Assembly: GCA_964398215.1 (NCBI GenBank)
Contig: CAYNNP010000031.1
Location: 1-40,902 of the forward strand
Origin: CAYNNP01 sp964398215
GTDB taxonomy: Bacteria > Planctomycetota > Planctomycetia > Pirellulales > Pirellulaceae
Reading direction: 5' to 3'
DNA: 40,902 nucleotides
Of this stretch, positions 23,638 to 34,675 are shown one piece after another. The notes under the pieces were generated by a model. The model saw nothing but the letters and a program-made list of their open reading frames with translations. It did no database searches and was not told the DNA's origin. The stretch's first letter is position 1, and each line of letters starts with the position of its first letter. Position numbers and translations under genes: made by a program.

Positions 23638-24339
23638 ATGACACGGTTCTTATTCCCAAGGTGGACCGACTTCTGGACACCCATGCGACTCACCTTCTTG
23701 GCGATTGCCATTGGGGGCGGCGGTTTTATGACTGCAGTCATGGGTGGACTTTTGACGGATCCTGAAACGCTGAATGTCGGTTATCAGCCTGAGCAGCCGG
23801 TTCCGTTCAGCCATGCAATCCATGCTGGTCAGTTAAAAATGGATTGCCGCTATTGCCATAACACGGTTTTTGATGCGGCGCATGCGGCGATCCCGCCGAC
23901 TGCGACATGCATTAACTGCCATAGCCCTGCGGATGATCGCGGTCAGTCGGCTTTGGCGGCGGTTCACGCGACCAGTGATAAACTTGCTCCGATTCATGAG
24001 AGCTGGAAATCGGGTGCCAGTGTTGGCTGGAAACGAGTCCACAACTTGCCGGAGTTCGTGTTCTTTAACCATGCGGCTCACGTTAATTCCGGCGTCAGTT
24101 GCAAGACCTGTCACGGTCGGATTGACCAGATGGAAACGGTCTACCAGCACGAACAGCTTTCGATGGCATGGTGCATTACTTGTCATCGCAATCCGAATCC
24201 GCATTTGCGGCCAAAAGAATTTGTCACCAAGCTCGATTGGGAACCACCAGAGGGTTGGGATCAAGAAGAGTTTGCCAAGCAGCAACGCAAAGATTTGCAC
24301 ATTAACCCGAAAGTCCACTGTGCGGTGTGCCACCGTTAG
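23638..24339 (+). CDS. actA: ActA, pentaheme cytochrome c subunit of alternative complex III
   Basis: Starting at ATG 23638 the protein has 233 aa; an in-frame frame from 23602 would add 12 residues. It has an N-terminal TM anchor (about 18-37) and five CxxCH heme c sites: CRYCH 70-74, CINCH 91-95, CKTCH 155-159, CITCH 179-183 and CAVCH 228-232, the last at the extreme C-terminus. This is the pattern of ActA, which takes electrons from the Fe-S subunit and passes them to the monoheme cytochrome. It is the first gene of an eleven-gene respiratory operon. No good SD is visible, so the start is slightly uncertain. Confidence 0.95.
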   Translation: MTRFLFPRWTDFWTPMRLTFLAIAIGGGGFMTAVMGGLLTDPETLNVGYQPEQPVPFSHAIHAGQLKMDCRYCHNTVFDAAHAAIPPTATCINCHSPADDRGQSALAAVHATSDKLAPIHESWKSGASVGWKRVHNLPEFVFFNHAAHVNSGVSCKTCHGRIDQMETVYQHEQLSMAWCITCHRNPNPHLRPKEFVTKLDWEPPEGWDQEEFAKQQRKDLHINPKVHCAVCHR

Positions 24340-24381
24340 TCGTCGTTCGCTACAACCACATTACGTAATTGATCACCTGAT

Positions 24382-27300
24382 ATGACAGGCATTTCATCGC
24401 AAAGTTCTGAGAACAAACCAAAGGCTCGCTATTGGCGAAGTCTTTCTGAGTTGCGCGAAAACGATGATTTCGTGAACGATTATTTGCATCGTGAATTCCC
24501 GGTGGCTGCATCAGAGTTCCCTGAGGGGGTTTCGCGTCGTCGCTGGATGAAGCTGATGGGGGCTTCGTTGTCTTTGGCGGGAGTCGCGGCCACTGGTTGC
24601 CGTTACCCAGAAGAACAAATCGCTCCGTTCGTTGTTCGTCCGGAAGGACGGATTCCAGGCGAGACTTATTCGCGCGCCACGAACTTCGAGCTTGCGGATC
24701 GTGTTTACAACTTGCTGATCAGCTGCGTTGATGGACGCCCGCTAAAGATCGAGCCGAATCCACAGCACCCTGCCGGTAGCGGGACGGATGTGTTTTCGCA
24801 GGCGTCAATCTTAAGCCTGTATGATCCAGATCGTTCGCGTGGCGAAGACGGTTTTCTGCTCAAGAAGGGCGCGAAGCGTCGTTATGAGGTTAAGTGGGAC
24901 GAGTTCGAGACGGTTGGCGCCGATTTGATGGCCGCCGCTGGCGCCGGTGAAAAGATGGCTGTGTTGATGCAGCCAACTGCGTCGCCATCGATCGTCCGCA
25001 TGCTCGGTGAACTGAAAAAGAAGTATCCCGAAACAACGTTTGCTCGCTACGACGGCGCGGCCGGTGACGCAATGCGCGTTGCTACGACGAAAGTCTTTGG
25101 CAAACCAGCTGTTCAAAAACTGGATTTGTCCAAAGCGAAAGTTGTTGTTGCTTTGCAAGCCGATATTTTGGGTGCGGATCGTGGTCAGATCCAAACGTCT
25201 CGAACGTTTGCCGAGCACAGGGATGCTTTGGCTGACAGCATGAGTCGTTTGTACGTCGTCGAAGGCGGGTATTCTTCGACAGGTGCTGCCGCCGATTGCC
25301 GATTGGCGCTTCGCCCAAGTCAGATGCCAGCGTTTTTGGCAAAGCTCAGGACGATGGTCGCCGAAATCAAAGGCGGTTCGCATCAGCACGAAAGCGATAG
25401 CGAAGGCCCGTTCGATGCGGAGGATATGACGCCGGAAAAACGATTGAATCGGTTCATCGATGTCTTGGCTCACGATATCGCTGATCTTGGTGATGCCGTG
25501 GTTGTTGTAGGTGACGCGCTGGGCGCGGACGCTATCGCTGCCGGCATCAATATGAACAAAGAACTCGGGTCGCTGGGGACTCTGCAGTCGTTCAGCGAAG
25601 CGATCGATGGGGCGCTGGGTGAAACGGTTTCGCTTGGTGATGTAGTGACCAAGATGGCCGCTGGCGAGATCGAGACGGCATTGATTTTGGGTGGCAACCC
25701 AGTCTTTACTGCTCCTGGTGACATCGATGTTGCAGCCGCTCTAGGTAAAGTAGCCAATACGGTTTACTTGGGTGAGTACGATGACGAGACGGGCAGCATT
25801 TGCTCGTGGTCATTGCCTTTGTCTCATCCGCTTGAGTCCTGGGGCGATGTTGTTGACGCTGACGGAAACTACGGTGTTTGCCAGCCAAATATCTTGCCGC
25901 TGCTGGGTGGCCGGACGGTTGCTGAAGTACTTGCAGGCTTGCTGGATGCTGACAAGAAAAGCGGCGCGGATATCACCCGGGCTACCGCTGACGTGATCGC
26001 GGGCAAGTCGCTCAGTGAACGAGAGTGGAAGCAGTTGCTGCACGATGGTTATGCAAAAGACATTTTGTTCAAGTCAGAATTGTCGGCAACCGGTCAAGGT
26101 GAGCCACTGGCCGGAGGTGAACTAGAAGCAATTGGCTTTGACGAGATCGATCAAGATGATTTTGAAGTCATCTTTGTTCCTGCCGACGGGATCTACGACG
26201 GACGCTTTGCGAACAACGGTTGGCTTCAAGAACTGCCCCAAGCGTTGACCAAGATGTGCTGGGATAACGCCGGCATCATGAGTCCGCTGACCGCACGAGC
26301 GCTGGAAATCAAACACGGCGATTACGTTACTTTGCGAATCGGTGATCGTAAGGTTCAAGTGCCCGTTTACGAAATGCCGGGATGTGCTCCTGGCGTTGTG
26401 TCGGTTGCCATTGGATACGGCAGAACCAAAGTCGGCGATGTTGGTGGTAACGCCAGTAACGATGTTGATACGGTTGGTGTCGACGTTTCACCGATCCGAA
26501 ATAGCGATGCGATGTTGGTCGCTTACGAAGTCGAGGCTCGGCCGAATTACAATCGATACGAAGTTGCTGCGACCCAGGATCACTGGGCAATCGATTCGGG
26601 CGGGCAGTATGAAACGATGGAGCGAAGTAAGACTTTGGTGCGTGAAGGCACAAAAGAGCTGCTAGATAAAGTTCCTAAGTTCGCCACGGGCACACCCAAG
26701 AAAGCGCATGTGCCGCAGGTCGGGCCAAACGGTTCGCCTTGGGAAGAACCGATGGACATGATCAAAGAAGATCCAGACAACAGCCACGTTCCGCAGTGGG
26801 GCATGTCGATCGACTTGTCCAAGTGCACTGGATGCAATGCCTGCGTGGTTGCTTGCCAGAGCGAAAACAATGTTCCGATTGTCGGTCGCGAGCAAGTGAT
26901 CGAGAGCCGCGAGATGCATTGGCTGCGTGTCGACCGTTACTTCCAGGGAACCGAAGAGAACGCGGATATCGTTCAGCAGCCGGTTGCCTGCATGCACTGC
27001 GAAACGGCACCTTGTGAACAGGTTTGCCCAGTTGCGGCAACCGTGCACACGGACGAAGGCATCAATGCGATGGCCTACAACCGTTGCATTGGAACTCGTT
27101 ACTGTGCCAATAACTGTCCCTTCAAAGTTCGTCGGTTCAACTACTTCAATTTCAATGAAGAAGTCGGAACGGGTTACGGCATCAACGCTTTTCCAGGCAA
27201 TATTGAATCCGCAAACCGCCAGCTTCAAGCCTTGGTATTGAATCCAGAAGTCACCGTTCGCGGTCGTGGCGTGATGGAAAAATGCACTTACTGTGTCCAA

Positions 27301-27681
27301 CGCGTCGAAGGCGCCAAGATCACCGCCCGGAAAGAAGGTCGTAGTATTCGCGATGGCGATGTGGTTACCGCTTGCCAATCAGCTTGTTCATCCAAGGCGA
27401 TTGAGTTTGGTGACATCAGTGACAGCGAGTCTCGCGTTGCCAAGGCCCATGCCGACGTTCGTGCCTACGGAATGTTGGAGCAGTTGAATGTCAAGCCGCG
27501 TACTGAATACTTGGCTCGAGTTCGCAATACACCACATCGATTGATGACCCAACAACAGTTGAATGACTTGGTGGAGGTCCAGCCGCCACATGAAGGACAT
27601 CATGATGACCATTCCAGCAAAGGTGATCACCCTGAGGGCTCAGGCGATCACCCCGAGGGTTCAGCCAAGCCACGCTCATAA
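24382..27681 (+). CDS. actB: ActB, fused molybdopterin-type / Fe-S subunit of alternative complex III
   Basis: 1099 aa. A Tat signal (SRRRWMKLMG at 51-60, then a hydrophobic stretch) sends the folded protein across the membrane. The first roughly 780 residues are a molybdopterin-oxidoreductase-like domain that, in this family, carries no Mo cofactor. The last roughly 290 are a ferredoxin-like domain with four cysteine groups: CTGCNACVVAC (815-825), CMHCETAPCEQVC (from 870), CIGTRYCANNC and CTYC/CQSAC, consistent with several Fe-S clusters. It links quinol oxidation in ActC to the hemes of ActA. The C-terminus is an odd His/Asp-rich tail (HHDDHSSKGDHPEGS, tandemly repeated GDHPEGS). It lies 42 bp after actA. 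Confidence 0.95.
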   Translation: MTGISSQSSENKPKARYWRSLSELRENDDFVNDYLHREFPVAASEFPEGVSRRRWMKLMGASLSLAGVAATGCRYPEEQIAPFVVRPEGRIPGETYSRATNFELADRVYNLLISCVDGRPLKIEPNPQHPAGSGTDVFSQASILSLYDPDRSRGEDGFLLKKGAKRRYEVKWDEFETVGADLMAAAGAGEKMAVLMQPTASPSIVRMLGELKKKYPETTFARYDGAAGDAMRVATTKVFGKPAVQKLDLSKAKVVVALQADILGADRGQIQTSRTFAEHRDALADSMSRLYVVEGGYSSTGAAADCRLALRPSQMPAFLAKLRTMVAEIKGGSHQHESDSEGPFDAEDMTPEKRLNRFIDVLAHDIADLGDAVVVVGDALGADAIAAGINMNKELGSLGTLQSFSEAIDGALGETVSLGDVVTKMAAGEIETALILGGNPVFTAPGDIDVAAALGKVANTVYLGEYDDETGSICSWSLPLSHPLESWGDVVDADGNYGVCQPNILPLLGGRTVAEVLAGLLDADKKSGADITRATADVIAGKSLSEREWKQLLHDGYAKDILFKSELSATGQGEPLAGGELEAIGFDEIDQDDFEVIFVPADGIYDGRFANNGWLQELPQALTKMCWDNAGIMSPLTARALEIKHGDYVTLRIGDRKVQVPVYEMPGCAPGVVSVAIGYGRTKVGDVGGNASNDVDTVGVDVSPIRNSDAMLVAYEVEARPNYNRYEVAATQDHWAIDSGGQYETMERSKTLVREGTKELLDKVPKFATGTPKKAHVPQVGPNGSPWEEPMDMIKEDPDNSHVPQWGMSIDLSKCTGCNACVVACQSENNVPIVGREQVIESREMHWLRVDRYFQGTEENADIVQQPVACMHCETAPCEQVCPVAATVHTDEGINAMAYNRCIGTRYCANNCPFKVRRFNYFNFNEEVGTGYGINAFPGNIESANRQLQALVLNPEVTVRGRGVMEKCTYCVQRVEGAKITARKEGRSIRDGDVVTACQSACSSKAIEFGDISDSESRVAKAHADVRAYGMLEQLNVKPRTEYLARVRNTPHRLMTQQQLNDLVEVQPPHEGHHDDHSSKGDHPEGSGDHPEGSAKPRS

Positions 27682-27782
27682 GAGTCAGGACAAGAATCAA
27701 ACGTCGCCATTGCCGTAAGATCCACTAGCGACAACTGAATAGGATCTCCAGGTCCACCACAATTCCTTTAGAAGATTAAATC

Positions 27783-29189
<1,407 letters not shown>

Positions 29190-29193
29190 TCTT

Positions 29194-30621
29194 ATGTCTG
29201 ACAAAAGCAACGAAAAGAAGGTCCACGGCATTTACGCTGAGTACGACTCGGTGGATAAGCTGCTGGAAGTATGCAATCGAGTTCGCGAAGCCGGTTACAC
29301 CAAAACCGATGCGTTCACTCCGTTTCCTGTTCACGGCATCGACAAGGCTCTGGGTATCAAACCCACAATCTTGCCATGGATCGCCTTGGGTGCCGGACTG
29401 ACCGGAACGACAATCGCATTGATCATGCAGATTTGGATGAACGGGTACGACTACCCATACATCATCTCAGGCAAACCCTACATCTCGCTGCCAGCGTTCA
29501 TTCCGGTAGCGTTCGAGCTGACAATTCTGTTGGCGTCGTTTGGAACTTTCTTTGGAATGTGGGGGCTGAACAAGCTGCCGCGTTTCAGTAATCCTGTTTT
29601 TACTGACCCGCGTTTTGATCGCGTCACCGATGACAAGTTCTTTGTCTTCGTTGATGCCAAAGACGATCAGTACGACGCCATTGGCGTGCGAAAGCTATTC
29701 GAAGAAACCGGTAGTGAGTATGTCGCTGACGTTGTTGATGATGATTCATCCAACAAAGCGCCTCGGTTCATCCTCATTGGCTGGGCAGCGACTGTTGCTT
29801 TGTCCATCATCCCGCTGCTAATCGTGGCGAAAATGCGTGTCACTAATAGCAGTTCACCGCGATTCCATATCTTTTACGACATGGACTTTTCGCCTGCTCG
29901 GGACGCACAACAAGTCACTTCGTTGTTCAAGGACAACCGAGCTCAACGGCCTGACGTGGCGGGAACAGTTGCTCGCGGGCAGTTTGATCAAGACTTGGAT
30001 TTCATGACTGGAATCCAAATGGACAAGCTAACAGCGATGGACGCCCCGCGTGCCGAAATGCTGGTACGATTCATGACACCGCAAGGCGATGCTGAGGCAA
30101 AGACTAACGATGCTTCGGCGCCTGCGGTTGATAACACGCCGTGGGTTGAAAAGAACCCGATCGCGCTCAGCCCCAATGTTCTTGAACGTGGCCAAGAGAT
30201 GTTCAACATCTACTGTGCGGTCTGCCACGGTAACAGTGCACGCGGAAACGGCATGGTCAACCGTCGAGCCCAAAAGATCCTCTCGCAGCAGTGGGTCCCA
30301 CCGGCATCGCTACATGATCCCGCTATTTATCAAGACAAATATCCTGACGGAAAGCTGTTCAGCACGATCAGCAACGGCATTCGCAAGATGCCTGGCTACG
30401 CAGGGCAAATCAAAGTTCGTGATCGATGGGCGATCGTGGCTTATGTTCGGGCGTTGCAGAAGAGCCAAAATGCTAGCCTGGATTTGATTCCGTCCGATAA
30501 GCAAGCGGAAGTCAAAGAACGGAAAGCTGAAGTCGATCAAAAGCTAAAGGAAGCAGCCGAAGCTGAGAAAAAGCGGATCGAAGAAGCAAAGAAAAAGGCA
30601 GCAGCGAAAGCGGCTGAGTAA
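29194..30621 (+). CDS. actDE: ActD-ActE fusion: membrane subunit joined to monoheme cytochrome c
   Basis: 475 aa. The first about 185 residues match ActD (DUF3341 type): a VHGIYAEYDSVDKLLEVCNRVREAGY ferredoxin-like start, two membrane helices (about 60-80 and 101-124) and a soluble segment. A third helix (about 192-213, RFILIGWAATVALSIIPLL) leads into an ActE-like domain with one heme c site, CAVCHG at 341-346, and a likely axial Met in NGIRKMPGYAGQI. The C-terminus is a charged coiled-coil-like Lys/Glu/Ala tail (about 435-475). In Rhodothermus and Flavobacterium these are two proteins; here they are one continuous frame. ActE is the electron exit towards the oxidase. Confidence 0.92.
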   Translation: MSDKSNEKKVHGIYAEYDSVDKLLEVCNRVREAGYTKTDAFTPFPVHGIDKALGIKPTILPWIALGAGLTGTTIALIMQIWMNGYDYPYIISGKPYISLPAFIPVAFELTILLASFGTFFGMWGLNKLPRFSNPVFTDPRFDRVTDDKFFVFVDAKDDQYDAIGVRKLFEETGSEYVADVVDDDSSNKAPRFILIGWAATVALSIIPLLIVAKMRVTNSSSPRFHIFYDMDFSPARDAQQVTSLFKDNRAQRPDVAGTVARGQFDQDLDFMTGIQMDKLTAMDAPRAEMLVRFMTPQGDAEAKTNDASAPAVDNTPWVEKNPIALSPNVLERGQEMFNIYCAVCHGNSARGNGMVNRRAQKILSQQWVPPASLHDPAIYQDKYPDGKLFSTISNGIRKMPGYAGQIKVRDRWAIVAYVRALQKSQNASLDLIPSDKQAEVKERKAEVDQKLKEAAEAEKKRIEEAKKKAAAKAAE

Positions 30622-30675
30622 CAAGACAACTCGATTTAGTCACCACACTGACTAGTACGAATTAGCAGAAAAGAA

Positions 30676-31947
30676 ATGTCACATCACGGAACCGTTGAAA
30701 TCAAACCAGCTAGCGATCCTGCGTACAAGCTGCCTGGGTTGCTATCGAACTTGAGCTTGCCGCTTGTGGGCGGTGGCTTGGTGTTGGTTTTGATCAGTCT
30801 GGCGATCGGCTACTTTGCCGGCGACAGCGGAAGCCACGACCGCTTCTTCATGTCAAACTACTTGGTTGGGTACATCTATTGCTGGACAGTCGTGATGGGC
30901 TGCATGTTCTTTGTGATGATCCAGCATCTTTGCCGAGCCGGTTGGAGTGTTGTGGTTCGGCGTGTTGCTGAGTTGGTCATGATGATGGTCGTGCCGCTCG
31001 GGATCCTGTTCCTGCCGATTCTGCTTTTCCACCACGATCTGTACATTTGGAATAGCGAAAACTTTGCGGCAGAGCACGGCATCATTGATGCGATCTGGAA
31101 TCCAAAGTCCAGCTATTTGTCCTATGGGTTCTTTGCAGTCCGAGCCATTTTCTACTTTGCGGTTTGGATCGGGCTCGCTTGGTTCTTCTTCAAAGGCAGT
31201 ACGGATCAAGACGAGACAGGCGACAAAGCAATTACTGATCGAATGCAGTACTGGAGCGGTCCAGCGATCATGCTGTTTTCACTAACGATGTCGTTCGCCG
31301 CGTTCGACTGGGTGATGAGCCTAGCACCAATGTGGTTCTCCACAATGTTCGGCGTCTACATGTTCGCTGGCGGGATTTTGACGGCACATTGTGCGATCAC
31401 TGCGATCACCTATTTGCTGCAAGAAAACGGGGCGATGGAAGACGAGGTTACCGAGGAACACTACCACGATTTGGCAAAACTGATTTTCGGTTTCACATTG
31501 TTTTGGACTTACATTTCATTCAGCCAATACATGCTGATTTGGTACGCCAACATTCCTGAAGAAACAGAGTGGATCTATCACCGGCACCTGGGCACCTGGG
31601 GCGGGATCGGAGTCTTGTTGATCTTTCTGCATTGGATGTTGCCATTTGCGGCGCTCATGCCAATGTACGTTCGGCGGCGTCCGACGTTGATTTGTGCCGT
31701 CGCTGTGTACATTCTGGTCATGCATTTCTTGGACGTGGTCTGGATGATCATGCCAGAAGCTGGACTGGCGGTTGACCCAGAGATTGGGCCAAGAATTGGG
31801 ATCATGCGTATCGTGGCTCTGCTGCTTTGCGTGTTTGGAATGGTAGCGCTGCTGGGCGGATTGATTATTAAGCTCGGAGAGAAAACGAAAGTCATCGCGG
31901 TTCGAGATCCGCGGTTGGCCGAATCAATTGGTTTCGAGAATTTTTAG
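30676..31947 (+). CDS. actF: ActF, second NrfD-like membrane subunit
   Basis: 423 aa with about ten membrane helices and the ActF-type block FDWVMSLAPMWFSTMFGVYMFAGG (about 211-234), followed by HYHDLAKLIFGFTLFWTYISFSQYMLIWYANIPEETEW, which is very characteristic. ActF is paired with ActC in the membrane core of alternative complex III but is not thought to bind quinol in the same way. It is preceded by a purine-rich AGAAAAGAA ribosome site. Its place after actDE keeps the usual act gene order. Confidence 0.95.
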   Translation: MSHHGTVEIKPASDPAYKLPGLLSNLSLPLVGGGLVLVLISLAIGYFAGDSGSHDRFFMSNYLVGYIYCWTVVMGCMFFVMIQHLCRAGWSVVVRRVAELVMMMVVPLGILFLPILLFHHDLYIWNSENFAAEHGIIDAIWNPKSSYLSYGFFAVRAIFYFAVWIGLAWFFFKGSTDQDETGDKAITDRMQYWSGPAIMLFSLTMSFAAFDWVMSLAPMWFSTMFGVYMFAGGILTAHCAITAITYLLQENGAMEDEVTEEHYHDLAKLIFGFTLFWTYISFSQYMLIWYANIPEETEWIYHRHLGTWGGIGVLLIFLHWMLPFAALMPMYVRRRPTLICAVAVYILVMHFLDVVWMIMPEAGLAVDPEIGPRIGIMRIVALLLCVFGMVALLGGLIIKLGEKTKVIAVRDPRLAESIGFENF

Positions 31948-31990
31948 AGTGACCGTACGTCAGAGCTTGTAAAAACTAGAAAAGAAAAAG

Positions 31991-32551
31991 ATGGCTGATT
32001 ACGACGATCTAGACACAAAACGCATTTTCACAGTTGGAATTCTTTCAATTGTGGTGACGGCGGTGACTGCTTTAGCGGTTCAAGTCGTGTATTACTCGCT
32101 GGAACACAGCCAGAAAGCTGAAAAGACGGCGCAGAGTAATTACGGACGGCAGAACCGAATCCTGCAAGCACAGTCAGCAGAGATCAGTGAGTACGGTGTT
32201 GATGAAACGACTGGTAACTACACCATTCCAGTTTCCGATGCGATGGATTTGATGTTGGCAGAATCCAGCAGTTCTTCTGCTTCTGCAGTTGTCGAAGAAA
32301 AAGAGATTGTCGAATCGGTTACCCCTGATGCACCAAAGGATTCTGCACCAGCAGTAAAACCTGAGGCAGAAGCGGAGCCCGATAAGACCGACGCATCAAC
32401 CGACAAGGCCGACGCAGCAACCGACAAACCAGCTACCGCTGAAGCGACCGATCCGAAACCTGGATCAACCGAAGCCAAACCTGCTGACAAAACCCAATCC
32501 GGTGAGTCGGACAAAAAAGAAGCTGACAAGACTGAGAAAGAGAAAGAATAG
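31991..32551 (+). CDS. small single-TM protein of the act-cox cluster with acidic/basic low-complexity tail
   Basis: 186 aa. One membrane helix (about 12-36) is followed by a short conserved-looking segment, EYGVDETTGNYTIPVSDAMDLML (about 63-85). This recalls the YGWVD...RIPI..AM motif of small proteins found in other act/caa3 gene clusters. The rest (from about 90) is a repetitive tail of DKTDA, DKADA, TDKPA and EAKPADKT units rich in Lys, Asp, Glu, Ala and Pro. It has an AGAAAAGAAAAAG ribosome site and is followed after 8 bp by SCO. It may be an accessory subunit of the Act-oxidase supercomplex; that role is inferred from position and the short motif. Confidence 0.8.
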   Translation: MADYDDLDTKRIFTVGILSIVVTAVTALAVQVVYYSLEHSQKAEKTAQSNYGRQNRILQAQSAEISEYGVDETTGNYTIPVSDAMDLMLAESSSSSASAVVEEKEIVESVTPDAPKDSAPAVKPEAEAEPDKTDASTDKADAATDKPATAEATDPKPGSTEAKPADKTQSGESDKKEADKTEKEKE

Positions 32552-32559
32552 ATAGCTCG

Positions 32560-33459
32560 ATGACAAAACTGACCAAAACGATCGCACTTACTCTAGCATC
32601 GATAGCACTCGCTATCCTTGCGGATAATCGTTGCGTCAATGGTCAGAACCCTGAGCGCGAAGGCGCCAACGTCACACAGAATGGTACACCGCGGGAACGC
32701 GAAGGCGTGACGGTGGACCAAAATCTGGGTGCTCGAATTCCCTTGAATCTCCCGCTCAAGGATTCACTTGGACGACGGGTCAAAACCGGTTACTTCATCG
32801 ATGGCAAGAAGCCGACCATTATCACACTGAATTACAGTGACTGTCCGATGCTGTGCAACGTGCAGTTGAATGGATTGACGAAATCACTTGATGAAATGCA
32901 ACTCAAGCTCGGTAAGGACTTTCGCATCTTGACCGTCAGCATCGATCCGCGTGAGCAAACATCGCGGATTCGGGAAACCAAACAAAAATATCTGGACGTA
33001 TTGAAGAATCAGCCAGAGGCAGAAGAAGGCTGGGAGTTCTGCACAGCGGATCAGCCCGTCATCACCAAACTCGCTGACATTCTTGGTTTCCGATACAAGT
33101 ACGACACCGCCCAAAAACAGTACAACCACCCCGCAATGTTGGCTTTCGTGTCACCCGATGGCGTGATCAGTCGATATTCGCTTTCGATTGATTTTCCGCC
33201 AAAACAGATGAAGATGGCGTTAGTCGACGCTGGCATGGGAACTGTGGGCTCAAAAGTTGACCAATTCATATTGTGGTGTTATAGCTACGACCCAGCTAGT
33301 AATAGTTACACTCCAGCTGCCTGGAAAATGATGCGTGTGGCCGGTGGGATCACGGTATTTGCCGTCATCTTGTGCATGTTGCCATACTGGCTTGGCCGCA
33401 AAAACAATCCAAATCAAACCGATAGTACGACTCCCGATGTCGAACCGGCGTCGGCCTAA
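32560..33459 (+). CDS. SCO1/SenC-family copper chaperone for the oxidase CuA site
   Basis: 299 aa. A signal peptide (about 1-29) is followed by a thioredoxin-like SCO domain with the copper ligands C95 and C99 in SDCPMLC (CxxxC) and H190 in QYNHPAML. A C-terminal membrane helix (about 262-280) anchors it on the outer face of the membrane, unlike the usual N-terminal anchor. SCO proteins deliver copper to CuA of oxidase subunit II, the next gene. The N-terminal linker has a small internal duplication (EREGANVTQNG / EREGVTVDQNL). Confidence 0.93.
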   Translation: MTKLTKTIALTLASIALAILADNRCVNGQNPEREGANVTQNGTPREREGVTVDQNLGARIPLNLPLKDSLGRRVKTGYFIDGKKPTIITLNYSDCPMLCNVQLNGLTKSLDEMQLKLGKDFRILTVSIDPREQTSRIRETKQKYLDVLKNQPEAEEGWEFCTADQPVITKLADILGFRYKYDTAQKQYNHPAMLAFVSPDGVISRYSLSIDFPPKQMKMALVDAGMGTVGSKVDQFILWCYSYDPASNSYTPAAWKMMRVAGGITVFAVILCMLPYWLGRKNNPNQTDSTTPDVEPASA

Positions 33460-33479
33460 TTTTCGTAATTGACAGAACG

Positions 33480-34610
33480 ATGAACCCTACTTTTTCATTT
33501 TCGCTTTTAGCTGACCACGTCGCTTCCAGATTGGATTCGTTTCCGGTCAAGGCATCGACGTTTGGCGATACGAATGATTCGATGTATTGGTACATCACGA
33601 TCATTTGCATTGTCTTTTTCATACCAATTGCGGCATGTCTGTTTGGGTTCGCCTGGAAATACAATAAACCCAAGGGCACTCCAGCAGAAAGCCAAGTTGC
33701 ACACCACACAGGACTTGAGATTGCGTGGTCGGTTCTGCCGTCACTCGTGTTGATCTGGATGTTCTACAAGGGTGCCGTCGGATACTTGGATCAGCGTACC
33801 GTCCCCGATGGTGCGTACGAAGTCGGTGTTCAGGCTCAAAAGTGGAATTGGCTGTTCGATTACGGAAACGGAACAAAGAATCCTGAATTGCATTTGCTCG
33901 TTGACGAGCCAACCAAGTTGATCATGCAAAGCAGTGACGTGATCCACAGTTTGTATGTGCCAGCCTTTCGTGCCAAAAAAGACATCGTTCCTGGCCGGTA
34001 TAACTACATGTGGTTCAAACCCACCGTGGCTAACGAGAAAGTCACTCCCGAAGAATTGAAGAAAGCGAAAGCTGTCAACAAGGGCCAACCTTGGGACCTT
34101 GAACGTTGGCAGTTCACTGAGGAAGGTTACAAATTCTACGACCTGTACTGCGCAGAGTACTGTGGCAAAGATCACTCGATCATGCAGACGATCGTTGTTG
34201 TCCACGAAAAACAAGAAGACTTGGATGCGTGGATCAAACTAAAAAGTAGCCGTGGCTCCATTCCCCCAGTGGAATGGGGAAAGCGACTTTACGAACAACG
34301 TGGTTGCAAGTCATGCCACTCGCTCGATGGTGTTCGCGGAACAGGACCATCCTACAAAGACAGTTTCGGAACTGAACAGAAGATGGCCAACGGCGAGATG
34401 GTCAAGGTCGACGAGAATTATGTTCGCGAGTCGATTTTGTATCCGAAAGCCAAGGTGAGAGAAAGCTACAGCCCCGCAATGCCATCCTATAAAGGTCAAT
34501 TGTCTAACGACGACATTGATTCATTGATAGCATTCATCAAAAGCCAGTCGGCTTCTGCGACGCGGTCGAAAGAGAAAGAAACAACCAGCGAGCCTGCGAG
34601 CGACGAGTAA
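33480..34610 (+). CDS. coxB: cytochrome c oxidase subunit II with fused cytochrome c (caa3 type)
   Basis: 376 aa. Two membrane helices (about 36-57 and 80-101) are followed by the cupredoxin domain with the CuA ligands H156 (DVIHSLYVP), C224, E226, C228, H232 and M235 (YCAEYCGKDHSIM). A C-terminal cytochrome c domain carries CKSCH (276-280) and an axial Met in YSPAMPSYKG. The fused heme c defines the caa3 type and lets the enzyme take electrons directly from the Act complex. It sits between SCO and coxA in the normal order. Confidence 0.96.
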   Translation: MNPTFSFSLLADHVASRLDSFPVKASTFGDTNDSMYWYITIICIVFFIPIAACLFGFAWKYNKPKGTPAESQVAHHTGLEIAWSVLPSLVLIWMFYKGAVGYLDQRTVPDGAYEVGVQAQKWNWLFDYGNGTKNPELHLLVDEPTKLIMQSSDVIHSLYVPAFRAKKDIVPGRYNYMWFKPTVANEKVTPEELKKAKAVNKGQPWDLERWQFTEEGYKFYDLYCAEYCGKDHSIMQTIVVVHEKQEDLDAWIKLKSSRGSIPPVEWGKRLYEQRGCKSCHSLDGVRGTGPSYKDSFGTEQKMANGEMVKVDENYVRESILYPKAKVRESYSPAMPSYKGQLSNDDIDSLIAFIKSQSASATRSKEKETTSEPASDE

Positions 34611-34675
34611 AATCGGATCGTAGGCGATAGTTGAATTGAACACGCTTTATGCGTTTTATTGAGGAAAGATAAGTT

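Noticed and set aside
26662..27378. 238-codon minus-strand open frame
   Set aside because: It is entirely antisense to the Fe-S domain of actB, whose cysteine motifs are unambiguous.
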